In this document: in pieces, positions 1 to 5,420 of the stretch | Numbering within the stretch: position 1 is the first letter of the stretch | Layout: each line of letters opens with the position of its first letter | Assembly (NCBI GenBank): GCA_026989995.1 | Contig: JALSIO010000110.1 | Location: forward strand, 1-5,420 | Source: Myxococcales bacterium | GTDB taxonomy: Bacteria > Myxococcota_A > UBA9160 > JALSIO01 | DNA: 5,420 bases | Reading direction: 5' to 3' | Program-made: the position numbers and the translations under genes | Notes under the pieces: model-generated | What the model was told of the DNA's origin: nothing | Databases searched by the model: none | The model's input: the letters and a program-made list of their open reading frames with translations, nothing else

Positions 1-1
1 C

Positions 2-1792
2 CCCCTGCGCCGCCCCTTCTACGGGGACCTCCACGTGCACACGGGGCTCTCCTTCGACGCCCTCGGGCAGGGGATCCGCGTGCGGCCGCGGGACGCCTAT
101 CGCTTCGCCCTCGGTGAGCCCCTCGAGCTGCCGCCCTACGGCGAGGGCGCGCCGCGCATCCGGCTCCGCCGCCCCCTCGATTTCGCCGCCGTGACCGACC
201 ACGCGGAGCTCCTCGGCGAGACGCGGATCTGCCAGGAGGCGGGACTCCCCGGTCACGACTCCCTGGTCTGCCGCCTGGTCCGCCGCCTTCCGGGCCTCGG
301 GTACGTGCTCGTCAACGGAACCGTCCTGAGCCGCCAGCCCCCGGAACGCCTCGGCTTCTGCGGAAGCGGCGGCGGCCGCTGCCTCGAGGCGGCGCGGGGG
401 CCCTGGCGGGAGATCCGGGAGGCGGCCGAGGAGTTCTACGACCGGAGCGCGGCCTGCCGCTTCACCACCTTCGTCGCCTACGAGTGGTCGTCCATGCCGG
501 ACGGCCGCAACCTCCACCGGAACGTGATCTTCCGGAGCGAGGCGGTGCCCGAGTTGCCCACCAGCGCGCTCGAGACGCCGACCCCCGAAGGGCTCTGGGA
601 GGCGCTCCGCCGCGGCTGCCTCGAGGCCGGCACCGGATGCGACGCAGTCGCGATTCCCCACAACTCGAACGTCTCCGGCGGCCTGATGTTCACCCTCACC
701 GGGCCCGACGGAAGCCCGCCGTCCCCCGAGCAGGCGGAGCTTCGGGCGCGACTCGAACGGCTGGTGGAGGTGACGCAGCACAAGGGCGACAGCGAGTGCC
801 GCCCCACCGCCGAGGACGAGCTCTGCAGCTACGAGAAGCTGGCGTACCCGCTCCTGCGGGAAATGGTCACCGCCCGGGAGCCGCTCCCCATTCCGCCGGG
901 CTCCTACGTCCGGGAGGGGCTCCTAGCCGGCCTCGCCGAGGAAGCGGCCGGACGGCCCAATCCCCTCGCCTTCGGGCTCATCGGCTCCACGGACACCCAC
1001 CTCGGAGCCCCCGGCCAGGTGGACGAGGACCGGCACGTCGGCCACGCGGCGGGAAGCGTGACCATCCGCTTCGGGGTGCCCCCCTTCCCGGACCGGCCGG
1101 ACTTCAACCCGGGCGGGCTCGCCGGACTCTGGGCGGAGGAGAACTCCCGGGAGGCGCTGTTCGCGGCCATGAAGCGCCGCGAGGCCTTCGGGACCAGTGG
1201 CCCCCGGATCGCGGTGCGCCTCTTCGGCGGCTACGCGATCCCCGACGACCTCTGCTCGGCGCCGGACTTCGCGGCGCGCGGCTACGCCAGCGGCGTCCCC
1301 ATGGGTGGCGAACTCCCTCCCGACCCGGCCGGGCGCCCGCCCCGCCTCGCGGTGCTCGCCACCCGGGACCCGGGCGGCGACGGGGTGCCGACGACGCCGC
1401 TCCAGAGGATCCAGATCGTCAAGGGCGCGGTGGTGGACGGCCGGCCGGTGGCGCGCGTCTTCGAGGTGGCCGGCGATCCGGCCGGCTCCGCGACGGTGGA
1501 TCCGGAAACCTGCGCGCCGCGGGGGCCGGGCTTCGACCGGCTCTGCGCCGTCTTCGAGGACCCGGAGTTCGACCCCGAGGTCCCCGCCTTCTACTACGCC
1601 CGGGTGCTCGAGAACCCGAGCTGCCGCTGGAACGCCTGGGTGTGCCTCCGGCAGGGTGTCGACTGTGCCCGCCCGGAGACGGTCGCACCCGGCCTCGAGC
1701 CCTGCTGCGACCCCTCCACCCCGCGCACGGTGCAGGAGCGGGCCTGGAGCTCGCCCATCTGGGTCCACCCCAACCGCGGAGGGAGACCGTGA
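2..1792 (+). CDS. DUF3604 family protein (PHP-like metal-dependent phosphoesterase fold), 5' partial
   Basis: The reading frame is open from the first bases, so the true start is upstream; 596 residues are visible. It opens with YGDLHVHTG (about residues 7-15), the HxH metal-binding signature of the PHP superfamily, followed by SFDA and then TDHAE (65-69). Further DUF3604 hallmarks occur in the expected order: [89 protein letters not shown] and the terminal AWSSPIWV. The C-terminus is complete and the visible length is close to the usual 600-700 residues. The substrate of this family is unknown; metal-dependent hydrolysis is inferred from the fold. Seventeen cysteines suggest an exported, disulfide-bonded protein, but any signal peptide lies outside the window. 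A GTG at base 35 is not the start, because it would cut off the first metal-ligand histidine. Family assignment is firm; enzymatic activity is not known. Confidence 0.93.
   Translation, partial: PLRRPFYGDLHVHTGLSFDALGQGIRVRPRDAYRFALGEPLELPPYGEGAPRIRLRRPLDFAAVTDHAELLGETRICQEAGLPGHDSLVCRLVRRLPGLGYVLVNGTVLSRQPPERLGFCGSGGGRCLEAARGPWREIREAAEEFYDRSAACRFTTFVAYEWSSMPDGRNLHRNVIFRSEAVPELPTSALETPTPEGLWEALRRGCLEAGTGCDAVAIPHNSNVSGGLMFTLTGPDGSPPSPEQAELRARLERLVEVTQHKGDSECRPTAEDELCSYEKLAYPLLREMVTAREPLPIPPGSYVREGLLAGLAEEAAGRPNPLAFGLIGSTDTHLGAPGQVDEDRHVGHAAGSVTIRFGVPPFPDRPDFNPGGLAGLWAEENSREALFAAMKRREAFGTSGPRIAVRLFGGYAIPDDLCSAPDFAARGYASGVPMGGELPPDPAGRPPRLAVLATRDPGGDGVPTTPLQRIQIVKGAVVDGRPVARVFEVAGDPAGSATVDPETCAPRGPGFDRLCAVFEDPEFDPEVPAFYYARVLENPSCRWNAWVCLRQGVDCARPETVAPGLEPCCDPSTPRTVQERAWSSPIWVHPNRGGRP
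1778..1786 (+). promoter_or_regulatory. Ribosome binding site of the YjbQ-family gene
   Basis: GGAGGGAGA lies inside the last codons of the DUF3604 gene, with 6 nt between GGAGG and the GTG at 1789. It fixes the start at that GTG, in preference to the in-frame ATG 45 nt further on. Confidence 0.75.
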
Positions 1793-2211
1793 AGAGCCAC
1801 CGCGCCACCCTCACCTTCGAGACACCGACCCGCATGGCCTTCGTGAACATCACCCGCGAGGTCGAGCGCGAGGTCGCGCGCAGCGGCATCCGCGAGGGCC
1901 TCTGCCTGGTCAACGCGATGCACATCACGGCCAGCGTCTTCATCAACGACGACGAGCCCGGCCTGCACGAGGACTACGCGCGCTGGCTCGAGTGGCTCGC
2001 GCCCTACGACCCGAGCCCCGAGCGCTACCACCACAACCGCACGGGCGAGGACAACGGCGATGCCCACCACAAGCGGCAGATCATGGGCCGCGAGGTGGTG
2101 GTGGCGGTGACGGACGGGCAGCTCGACTTCGGTCCCTGGGAACAGATCTTCTACGGCGAGTTCGACGGCCGCCGGCCCAAGCGGGTGCTGGTCAAGATCA
2201 TCGGCGCGTAG
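1789..2211 (+). CDS. yjbQ: YjbQ/UPF0047 family protein (thiamine-phosphate-synthase-like)
   Basis: This 140-residue protein matches the length and layout of the UPF0047/YjbQ family. Visible hallmarks are [17 protein letters not shown] (42-58, with the conserved H45 and N53), [27 protein letters not shown] (80-100), and the C-terminal signature [18 protein letters not shown] (110-127) followed by RVLVKIIG. Most family members have a GTWQ-like sequence where this one has GPWEQ, so it belongs to a divergent subgroup. Established knowledge: E. coli YjbQ shows weak thiamine-phosphate synthase activity, and the true role of the family is unresolved. The GTG start overlaps the DUF3604 stop as GTGA and has a good ribosome site, so co-translation with that gene is likely. 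An in-frame ATG at 1834 would remove the first strand and is less likely. The 3' end overlaps the convergent DUF72 gene by 14 bp. The gene symbol is given at family level. Confidence 0.93.
   Translation: MKSHRATLTFETPTRMAFVNITREVEREVARSGIREGLCLVNAMHITASVFINDDEPGLHEDYARWLEWLAPYDPSPERYHHNRTGEDNGDAHHKRQIMGREVVVAVTDGQLDFGPWEQIFYGEFDGRRPKRVLVKIIGA
2198..2211. other. 14-bp tail-to-tail overlap of convergent genes
   Basis: The minus-strand DUF72 stop (TGA, bases 2200-2198) lies inside the last codons of the plus-strand YjbQ-family gene, which ends with TAG at 2211. There is therefore no intergenic space for a dedicated bidirectional terminator, and the two transcripts must overlap at their 3' ends. 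Confidence 0.9.
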
Positions 2212-2953
2212 CCAGCCCCCCGATCCGGCGGGCGAGATGGCGGCGCAGGGCGGCCGCGTCCCGGACCGCGAAGCCCCCCACATCGTTGTTGAAGTAGGCG
2301 TGCGCGGCACGTCGGGCGCGCCACACCTCCGCGAGGCGCCGGGCCACCGCGGCGAGCTTCTGTGGCGAGTAGCCGCCGGCGTAGGCCCCTTCGGTGCCGT
2401 GGAAGCGCAGATACACGAAGTCCGCGGTCACCTCGAAGGGATGATCGGGCAGGAGGTCGTGCACGCAGAGCGCCGCACCGTGGCGGCGGAGCACCCGGAA
2501 GACCTCTTCGGAGAGCCAGCTCGGATCCCGGAACTCCACCGCGAAACGCAGCGAGCGGGGCGCCACGCCGAGGAAGCGGTCCAGTCGCGCTGCGTCGGCC
2601 CGGAAGCGCGGTGGGAGCTGCACGAGGACCGGTCCGAGGTGGGGTCCGAGCCGCCTCACGCGGCGCTCGAAGTTCCGCAGCGCCTCCCGCGGCTCGAGCA
2701 GCCGCTTCAGGTGGGTCACGTAGCGGCTGAGCTTCACCGCGAAGAGGAATCCCGGCGGAACCTGCGCGCGCCACGCGTCGAAGTGTGACGCCGGCGGAAG
2801 CTGGTAGAAGGTGTTGTTGAGCTCGACCGCGTCGAAGCGCGCCGCGTAGTACGCGAGCCAGCTCCGGGGCGGGAGCCCGGGCGGGTAGAAGACGCCACGC
2901 CAGTGGCCGTAGTGCCAGCCCGAGGTGCCGATCCACACCCGGCCCGCGGGCAC
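2198..2953 (-). CDS. DUF72 domain protein (YecE family)
   Basis: This 251-residue protein carries the DUF72 pattern throughout. [12 protein letters not shown] (7-18) is the typical N-terminal strand, followed by FYP, a [17 protein letters not shown] segment, [32 protein letters not shown] (139-146), YLRFHGTEG (181-189) and [10 protein letters not shown] (220-229). The fold is a TIM-barrel-like domain; the biochemical function of DUF72 is unknown. The length fits the family norm of roughly 240-270. The start chosen is GTG at 2953, because it is the only in-frame start that lies after the upstream gene's stop and keeps the whole domain. GTG at 2938 is also possible but leaves only one residue before WIGTSG. 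The nearest GGAGG is about 19 nt upstream of 2953, so the start is uncertain. The frame stays open up to an ATG at 3187, but that extension lies inside the AKR gene and reads as arginine- and proline-rich sequence. The gene probably shares a transcript with the AKR gene 80 bp upstream. Confidence 0.9.
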   Translation of the reverse strand: MPAGRVWIGTSGWHYGHWRGVFYPPGLPPRSWLAYYAARFDAVELNNTFYQLPPASHFDAWRAQVPPGFLFAVKLSRYVTHLKRLLEPREALRNFERRVRRLGPHLGPVLVQLPPRFRADAARLDRFLGVAPRSLRFAVEFRDPSWLSEEVFRVLRRHGAALCVHDLLPDHPFEVTADFVYLRFHGTEGAYAGGYSPQKLAAVARRLAEVWRARRAAHAYFNNDVGGFAVRDAAALRRHLARRIGGLATRR

Positions 2954-2990
2954 CGTGGCGGCGCCGGGCCCGCCTCCCCGCGCGATCTCC

Positions 2991-3017
2991 GGCCCGGCGG
3001 CGCGCCGCCGCCCGGCC
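2991..3017 (-). repeat. Strong GC hairpin between the AKR and DUF72 genes
   Basis: A perfect 16-bp palindrome, CGGCGGCGCGCCGCCG (2995-3010), is flanked by GGCC on both sides, with a 3-nt bulge on one side. The hairpin begins 16 nt after the AKR stop on the minus strand. No T-run follows, so it is not a classical intrinsic terminator. It could stabilise the 3' end of the AKR message or lower downstream expression. In DNA this GC-rich such a palindrome may also arise by chance. Confidence 0.4.
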
Positions 3018-3033
3018 CGCCCGTCTGCGGCAC

Positions 3034-4596
3034 TCAGCCGATGCGCAACAGCGCGTGGGCCTCGCGGGTGCGGGTCGGGATATCGATCCCGAGGGGGCAG
3101 CTCCCCAGGCAGGGCGCCGCGCAGCCGAGGCACGCCGAGGCATCCCGCTCGAGCGCGGCGTAGTGCTCGATGGCGATCTTCTCCCACCCGTAGTCCTCGA
3201 AGTACATCCGGTGCCGGAGCACGTCGTGGATGGGGACCCCTTCCGGACAGGCGTCGAGGCAGCGGCCGCAGTGCGGCGCGCAGTAGCTGCCCGCGATCGC
3301 CCGGTCGTAGCGCTCGAGCACGGCGAGGTCCTCGTCGCCCAGCGGCCGGCCCGAAGCCTGGAGGAACTCGTCCACGTGCTGCGGCTCGAAGAAGGAGACC
3401 ACGGCGCAGGAGATGTCCGGGTTGGCCAGTGCCCAGCGCAGCGCCGCCTGGGCGTAGGAATCCGCGTAGGGTCGGAACTCCGCCAGCCCCCGGTGCTTCG
3501 CGCCCTTCAGGGTCTTCATCGCCACCACGCCCATGTCCTGTTCCACCCGCGCGCGGCGGATGAGCTCTCCCAGGTGGGGCCAGATGCCGAAGTGGTAGGC
3601 CACCATCATCACGTCGAAGCGGCCGGAGCGGATGGCGGCATCCACCACCTCCTCGAGGCGGGGCGTGTGGGTGGAGACGCCGAGGAAGCGCACCTTGCCC
3701 TGCTCCCGGAGGCGATCGAAGGCCTCGTGCACGTTGGGGTCGAGCAGCCGCTCCACCTCGTCACAGGAGTGGATGTGGACGAGGTCCACGTGGTCGAGAC
3801 CCAGGCGACGGAGGCTTCCCTCGAGCGCCTGCATGTAGCCGCGGACGGGCGTCCCCGCCGGCAGATGGCCCCGCGGTGTGCAGAACTTGGTCGCCACGAA
3901 GAGCTCGTCCCGGGGCACCGCGCGAAGGGCGCGCCCCATCGCCTCCTCGCTGCCGCTGCCGGCGTAGTCGGGAGCGGTGTCGAAGTAGTTCACCCCGCGC
4001 TCGAGGGCGAGGCGCGCGACCTCCTCCCCCTTCGTTCCGGAAATGCGGCCCGTGCCGAGCACGATGTCCGAGACCTGGAATTCCGTCCTCCCGAGCCGCC
4101 GGTGGGCCCGCACCCGGCTTCCGCGCCAGGAGTCGGGGTACTCCGGATGGGTGTAGGGGGCCGGCACGAAGATCTGGTCCAGCATGGGCTGCCAGCCCCT
4201 TCCGCCGTGGCCCACGCCCCGGAGCGCCCGGGCGAGGCCGGCGACCGCGCCGAGGGCCACGCCGAGCACGCCGGCGAGCACCCCGGCCCCCGTGGCGCCG
4301 AGCAGGGAGCGCCGACCTGGGCTCACGACCCCGCCCCGGGCCCGGACGGCGGAGCGGACCGTCAGGAAGCCGACCCCGCCGGCGAGCAGCAGGAGCAGGA
4401 CCCCGAAGGCGCCCCCCGCTGCGGTCATGCCCAGATCCGGAATCAGCAGGCGCCCGACGGGATCGAGCCACTCGCCGAGCGGGAAGGCCCTCGGGTCGAG
4501 GCCGATGGCCGCGTCGTAGAAGGCCCCGCCGAAGCCGAAGTAGCCCACGCCGAGCGCGAGAAGGAGCGAGAGCAGGAAGGCAGTACGAGGACGCAT
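3034..4596 (-). CDS. Membrane-anchored aldo/keto reductase with twin-arginine motif and two C-terminal four-cysteine (Fe-S) clusters
   Basis: A 520-residue protein. The start is ATG at 4596, with GGGAGG 8 nt upstream. Three hydrophobic segments lie at about 6-26, 56-80 and 97-121. Before the third sits the arginine-rich stretch TVRSAVRARGGVVSPGRRSLLG, whose RRSLL (95-99) resembles a Tat signal. The aldo/keto reductase barrel runs from about 165 to 430 and keeps the full catalytic tetrad: D206 and Y211 in YFDTAPDY, K237 in FVATKF, and H276 in DLVHIH. Two cysteine clusters follow, C439-x3-C443-x2-C446-x3-C450-P and C489-x2-C492-x3-C496-x3-C500-P, as in ferredoxin-like Fe-S binding; the family resembles the COG1453-type AKRs. 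The expected role is an NAD(P)H- or Fe-S-linked oxidoreductase held at the membrane, probably facing outward if the Tat motif works. The substrate is unknown. Likely co-transcribed with the downstream DUF72 gene. The frame is open further upstream to base 4968, but that region has no good start and overlaps the divergent gene. Confidence 0.92.
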   Translation of the reverse strand: MRPRTAFLLSLLLALGVGYFGFGGAFYDAAIGLDPRAFPLGEWLDPVGRLLIPDLGMTAAGGAFGVLLLLLAGGVGFLTVRSAVRARGGVVSPGRRSLLGATGAGVLAGVLGVALGAVAGLARALRGVGHGGRGWQPMLDQIFVPAPYTHPEYPDSWRGSRVRAHRRLGRTEFQVSDIVLGTGRISGTKGEEVARLALERGVNYFDTAPDYAGSGSEEAMGRALRAVPRDELFVATKFCTPRGHLPAGTPVRGYMQALEGSLRRLGLDHVDLVHIHSCDEVERLLDPNVHEAFDRLREQGKVRFLGVSTHTPRLEEVVDAAIRSGRFDVMMVAYHFGIWPHLGELIRRARVEQDMGVVAMKTLKGAKHRGLAEFRPYADSYAQAALRWALANPDISCAVVSFFEPQHVDEFLQASGRPLGDEDLAVLERYDRAIAGSYCAPHCGRCLDACPEGVPIHDVLRHRMYFEDYGWEKIAIEHYAALERDASACLGCAAPCLGSCPLGIDIPTRTREAHALLRIG

Positions 4597-4604
4597 GCGT
4601 GGGA

Positions 4605-4610
4605 CCTCCC
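4605..4610 (-). promoter_or_regulatory. Ribosome binding site of the AKR gene
   Basis: On the minus strand GGGAGG stands 8 nt before the ATG at 4596. It decides the start against longer open-frame alternatives, and the hydrophobic N-terminus begins right after this ATG. Confidence 0.75.
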
Positions 4611-4647
4611 GTGGGCGCTGCTCGAGAGTCGGGTGCCGGGGAGGGTA

Positions 4648-4664
4648 GACCGGCCGCCCCGGTC
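4648..4664. repeat. Inverted repeat GACCGG-N5-CCGGTC
   Basis: Perfect 6-bp arms are separated by 5 nt, about 52 bp upstream of the AKR start. The size suits a dimeric regulator's operator or a small leader hairpin, but six-base GC-rich repeats are common by chance in such DNA. Confidence 0.25.
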
Positions 4665-4680
4665 GCGCGAAGAAGCGGCC

Positions 4681-4712
4681 CGTATTGATTTTCCTACGGT
4701 GGACCAACCCGG
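4681..4712. promoter_or_regulatory. AT-rich island, possible core promoter
   Basis: The stretch around CGTATTGATTTTCCTACGG is the only notably AT-rich sequence in the intergenic region. On the minus strand TTGGTC (4711-4706) could be a -35 element, but no good -10 follows at 16-18 bp. On the plus strand TTGATT (4685-4690) lacks a matching -10. Its position between divergent genes is right for a promoter, yet neither sigma-70 match is convincing. Confidence 0.25.
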
Positions 4713-4863
4713 AAGCGGCGCTCGCGCCGGGTCGCCGCGGCTGGGCGTTCCGGCGGGGCGTCCCCCCCTTTCGCGCCCGGGCCGGCTGGCCGATGGTTCC
4801 GGGGACGCGAGACCGGACCGGGTCCCTGGCGGAGGCACCTTCGGGCCCGGCGGCCCCTCGAAG

Positions 4864-4879
4864 CCCGCCCTCGGGCGGG
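4864..4879 (+). repeat. Hairpin just upstream of the sensor gene's ribosome site
   Basis: CCCGCCC (4864-4870) and GGGCGGG (4873-4879) are exact complements separated by TC; as RNA it would close as six pairs with a CTCG loop. It ends 1 nt before the GGAGG at 4881, so it could affect access of ribosomes, or be only a leader hairpin. Confidence 0.35.
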
Positions 4880-4880
4880 G

Positions 4881-4885
4881 GGAGG
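4881..4885 (+). promoter_or_regulatory. Ribosome binding site of the GAF sensor gene
   Basis: GGAGG stands 9 nt before the GTG at 4895, with a second purine stretch AGGA closer in. This supports GTG 4895 over an in-frame ATG at 4793, which has no such site. Confidence 0.6.
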
Positions 4886-4894
4886 CAGGAAGGG

Positions 4895-5420
4895 GTGGGA
4901 TCTGGCGAACTCGACTCCGAGCTCACACCGAAGCGCCACCGGCTGGCCGAGAAGCTGCCGCTGCGCACCCCCGCGGCCGGGCTCGGCGCCGCGGCCGTGT
5001 GGGTGGTCGGGGTGGCGGCGGTGGCGGCCGCGCAGGGGAAGCTCGCCGTCGAGGCCGTCTATCTGATCCTGATTCCGATCGCAGCGGCGGCGGTGCTCTG
5101 CGGCCGGATCGCCGGGACGATCGCGGGGCTGCTGGCGCCCCTCACGGGCTACCTCACCGCGCGTGCCCTCGGGATCCCCACCGATGGATTCCCGCACCAG
5201 GGCGTCGGCCCCGGCCCGCTGGTGCTCGCGGCGGTGGGCTTCACCGCGGGCGCGGCGGCGGAGCTGCTCGGCCGCGCGGCCCGGGCCGAAGCCCGGCTCG
5301 CCGTGGGGCGGGAGGTCCTCGCCCGCATCGCCGGCGGGCGCCCCCTCGCCGAGACCCTCGATCTTCTCGCCCGCCGCATCGAGGCCGAGCTCCCGGCCGG
5401 GCGCTGCTCGATCCTCGCCC
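4895..5420 (+). CDS. Membrane sensor protein with four predicted TM helices and GAF domain start, 3' partial
   Basis: The frame from GTG 4895 is open to the window edge and gives 175 residues. After a charged N-terminus (to about residue 26) there are roughly four hydrophobic segments, at about 27-46, 50-69, 72-92 and 108-126. The middle stretch, AVYLILIPIAAAAVLCGRIA followed by a second Gly/Ala/Leu-rich helix, resembles the membrane-embedded sensor regions of histidine kinases (DUF4118-like). A charged helix, RAARAEARLAVGREVLARIA (127-146), then leads into PLAETLDLLARRIEAELPAG and CSILA (150-175), the typical opening of a GAF domain. The output domain, a histidine kinase or a GGDEF/EAL module, lies beyond the window, so signalling is inferred. 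An alternative ATG at 4793 would add 34 low-complexity residues and has no ribosome site. The gene is divergent from the AKR gene and could regulate it or be unrelated. Confidence 0.75.
   Translation, partial: MGSGELDSELTPKRHRLAEKLPLRTPAAGLGAAAVWVVGVAAVAAAQGKLAVEAVYLILIPIAAAAVLCGRIAGTIAGLLAPLTGYLTARALGIPTDGFPHQGVGPGPLVLAAVGFTAGAAAELLGRAARAEARLAVGREVLARIAGGRPLAETLDLLARRIEAELPAGRCSILA

Larger units (their letters stand above)
4597..4894. other. Divergent intergenic region
   Basis: These 298 bp lie between the two divergently read genes and should carry both promoters. The minus- and plus-strand frames that cross it encode low-complexity Arg/Gly/Pro-rich sequence with no recognisable domain. 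It contains an AT-rich island at about 4683-4696, an inverted repeat GACCGG-N5-CCGGTC (4648-4664), a small palindrome GGACC-G-GGTCC (4815-4825) and a hairpin next to the plus-strand ribosome site. No known operator or riboswitch was recognised. Confidence 0.7.

Noticed and set aside
923..1768. 281-residue minus-strand open frame inside the DUF3604 gene
   Set aside because: Opposite to a well-conserved gene; long antisense frames are expected at this GC content, and no family motif is visible.
484..1788. Long plus-strand open frame ahead of the YjbQ-family gene, suggesting a fusion
   Set aside because: It is a shifted frame of the DUF3604 gene, rich in Arg, Gly and Pro, with no domain; the real start is GTG 1789 with its ribosome site.
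35..1792. GTG at 35 as the true start of the DUF3604 gene
   Set aside because: Codons upstream in the same frame encode FYGDLH, part of the conserved metal-binding motif, so the gene begins before the window.
1197..2297. 366-residue plus-strand open frame spanning two genes
   Set aside because: Its translation is low-complexity Arg/Ala/Pro sequence and it overlaps two recognised genes in another frame.
2237..2788. 183-residue plus-strand open frame opposite the DUF72 gene
   Set aside because: Antisense shadow of a conserved protein; no ribosome site or domain recognised.
4793..4894. ATG at 4793 as start of the GAF sensor gene
   Set aside because: No ribosome site precedes it and the added 34 residues are low complexity; GTG 4895 has GGAGG at good spacing.
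4597..4968. N-terminal extension of the AKR up to base 4968
   Set aside because: Sequence is low complexity, lacks a ribosome site, and covers the divergent gene's start; ATG 4596 has GGGAGG and leads directly into a hydrophobic helix.
1..5420. CRISPR array, insertion sequence, tRNA or prophage marker
   Set aside because: No regularly spaced direct repeats, transposase motifs, terminal inverted repeats or tRNA-like arms were seen on either strand.
1..5420. A new multi-gene defence or biosynthetic system
   Set aside because: The genes are recognisable housekeeping or poorly known families in ordinary short operons; only the AKR architecture stands out, and that does not establish a system.

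Overview
This 5.4 kb window is very GC-rich, clearly above 70% by eye, with dense bacterial coding. GC-ending codons, GTG starts and strong GGAGG-type ribosome sites suggest a high-GC bacterium. The gene mix (DUF3604 protein, Fe-S aldo/keto reductase, DUF72, YjbQ-type protein, membrane GAF sensor) would suit a deltaproteobacterium-like lineage such as Myxococcota or Binatota. That placement is a low-confidence guess. No mobile element, CRISPR array, tRNA or rRNA is visible.

Layout. (1) Bases 2-1792, plus strand: the C-terminal part, nearly the whole protein, of a DUF3604 protein of the PHP metallo-phosphoesterase type; its start lies left of the window. (2) Bases 1789-2211, plus strand: a YjbQ/UPF0047 protein whose GTG start overlaps the previous stop by 4 nt, so the two genes are probably translationally coupled. 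(3) Bases 2198-2953, minus strand: a DUF72 (YecE-type) protein, overlapping the YjbQ gene tail to tail by 14 bp. (4) Bases 3034-4596, minus strand: an unusual membrane-anchored aldo/keto reductase with three N-terminal hydrophobic helices, a twin-arginine motif before the third, a complete AKR catalytic tetrad and two C-terminal four-cysteine clusters. It lies 80 bp upstream of the DUF72 gene on the same strand, so the two may form an operon. (5) Bases 4597-4894: a divergent intergenic region with one AT-rich island and small inverted repeats. (6) Bases 4895-5420, plus strand: the start of a sensor protein with about four membrane helices followed by the beginning of a GAF domain, cut by the window edge.

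How they work together: the two gene pairs look like ordinary short operons. The functions do not add up to a recognised pathway. The AKR shows redox chemistry at or across the membrane, and the divergent GAF protein could be its sensor, but nothing in the sequence proves that link. The most noteworthy item is the architecture of the AKR, whose three-helix, late-Tat arrangement recalls the Tat/Sec dual-targeted actinobacterial Rieske proteins. I see no clear evidence of a wholly new multi-gene system.
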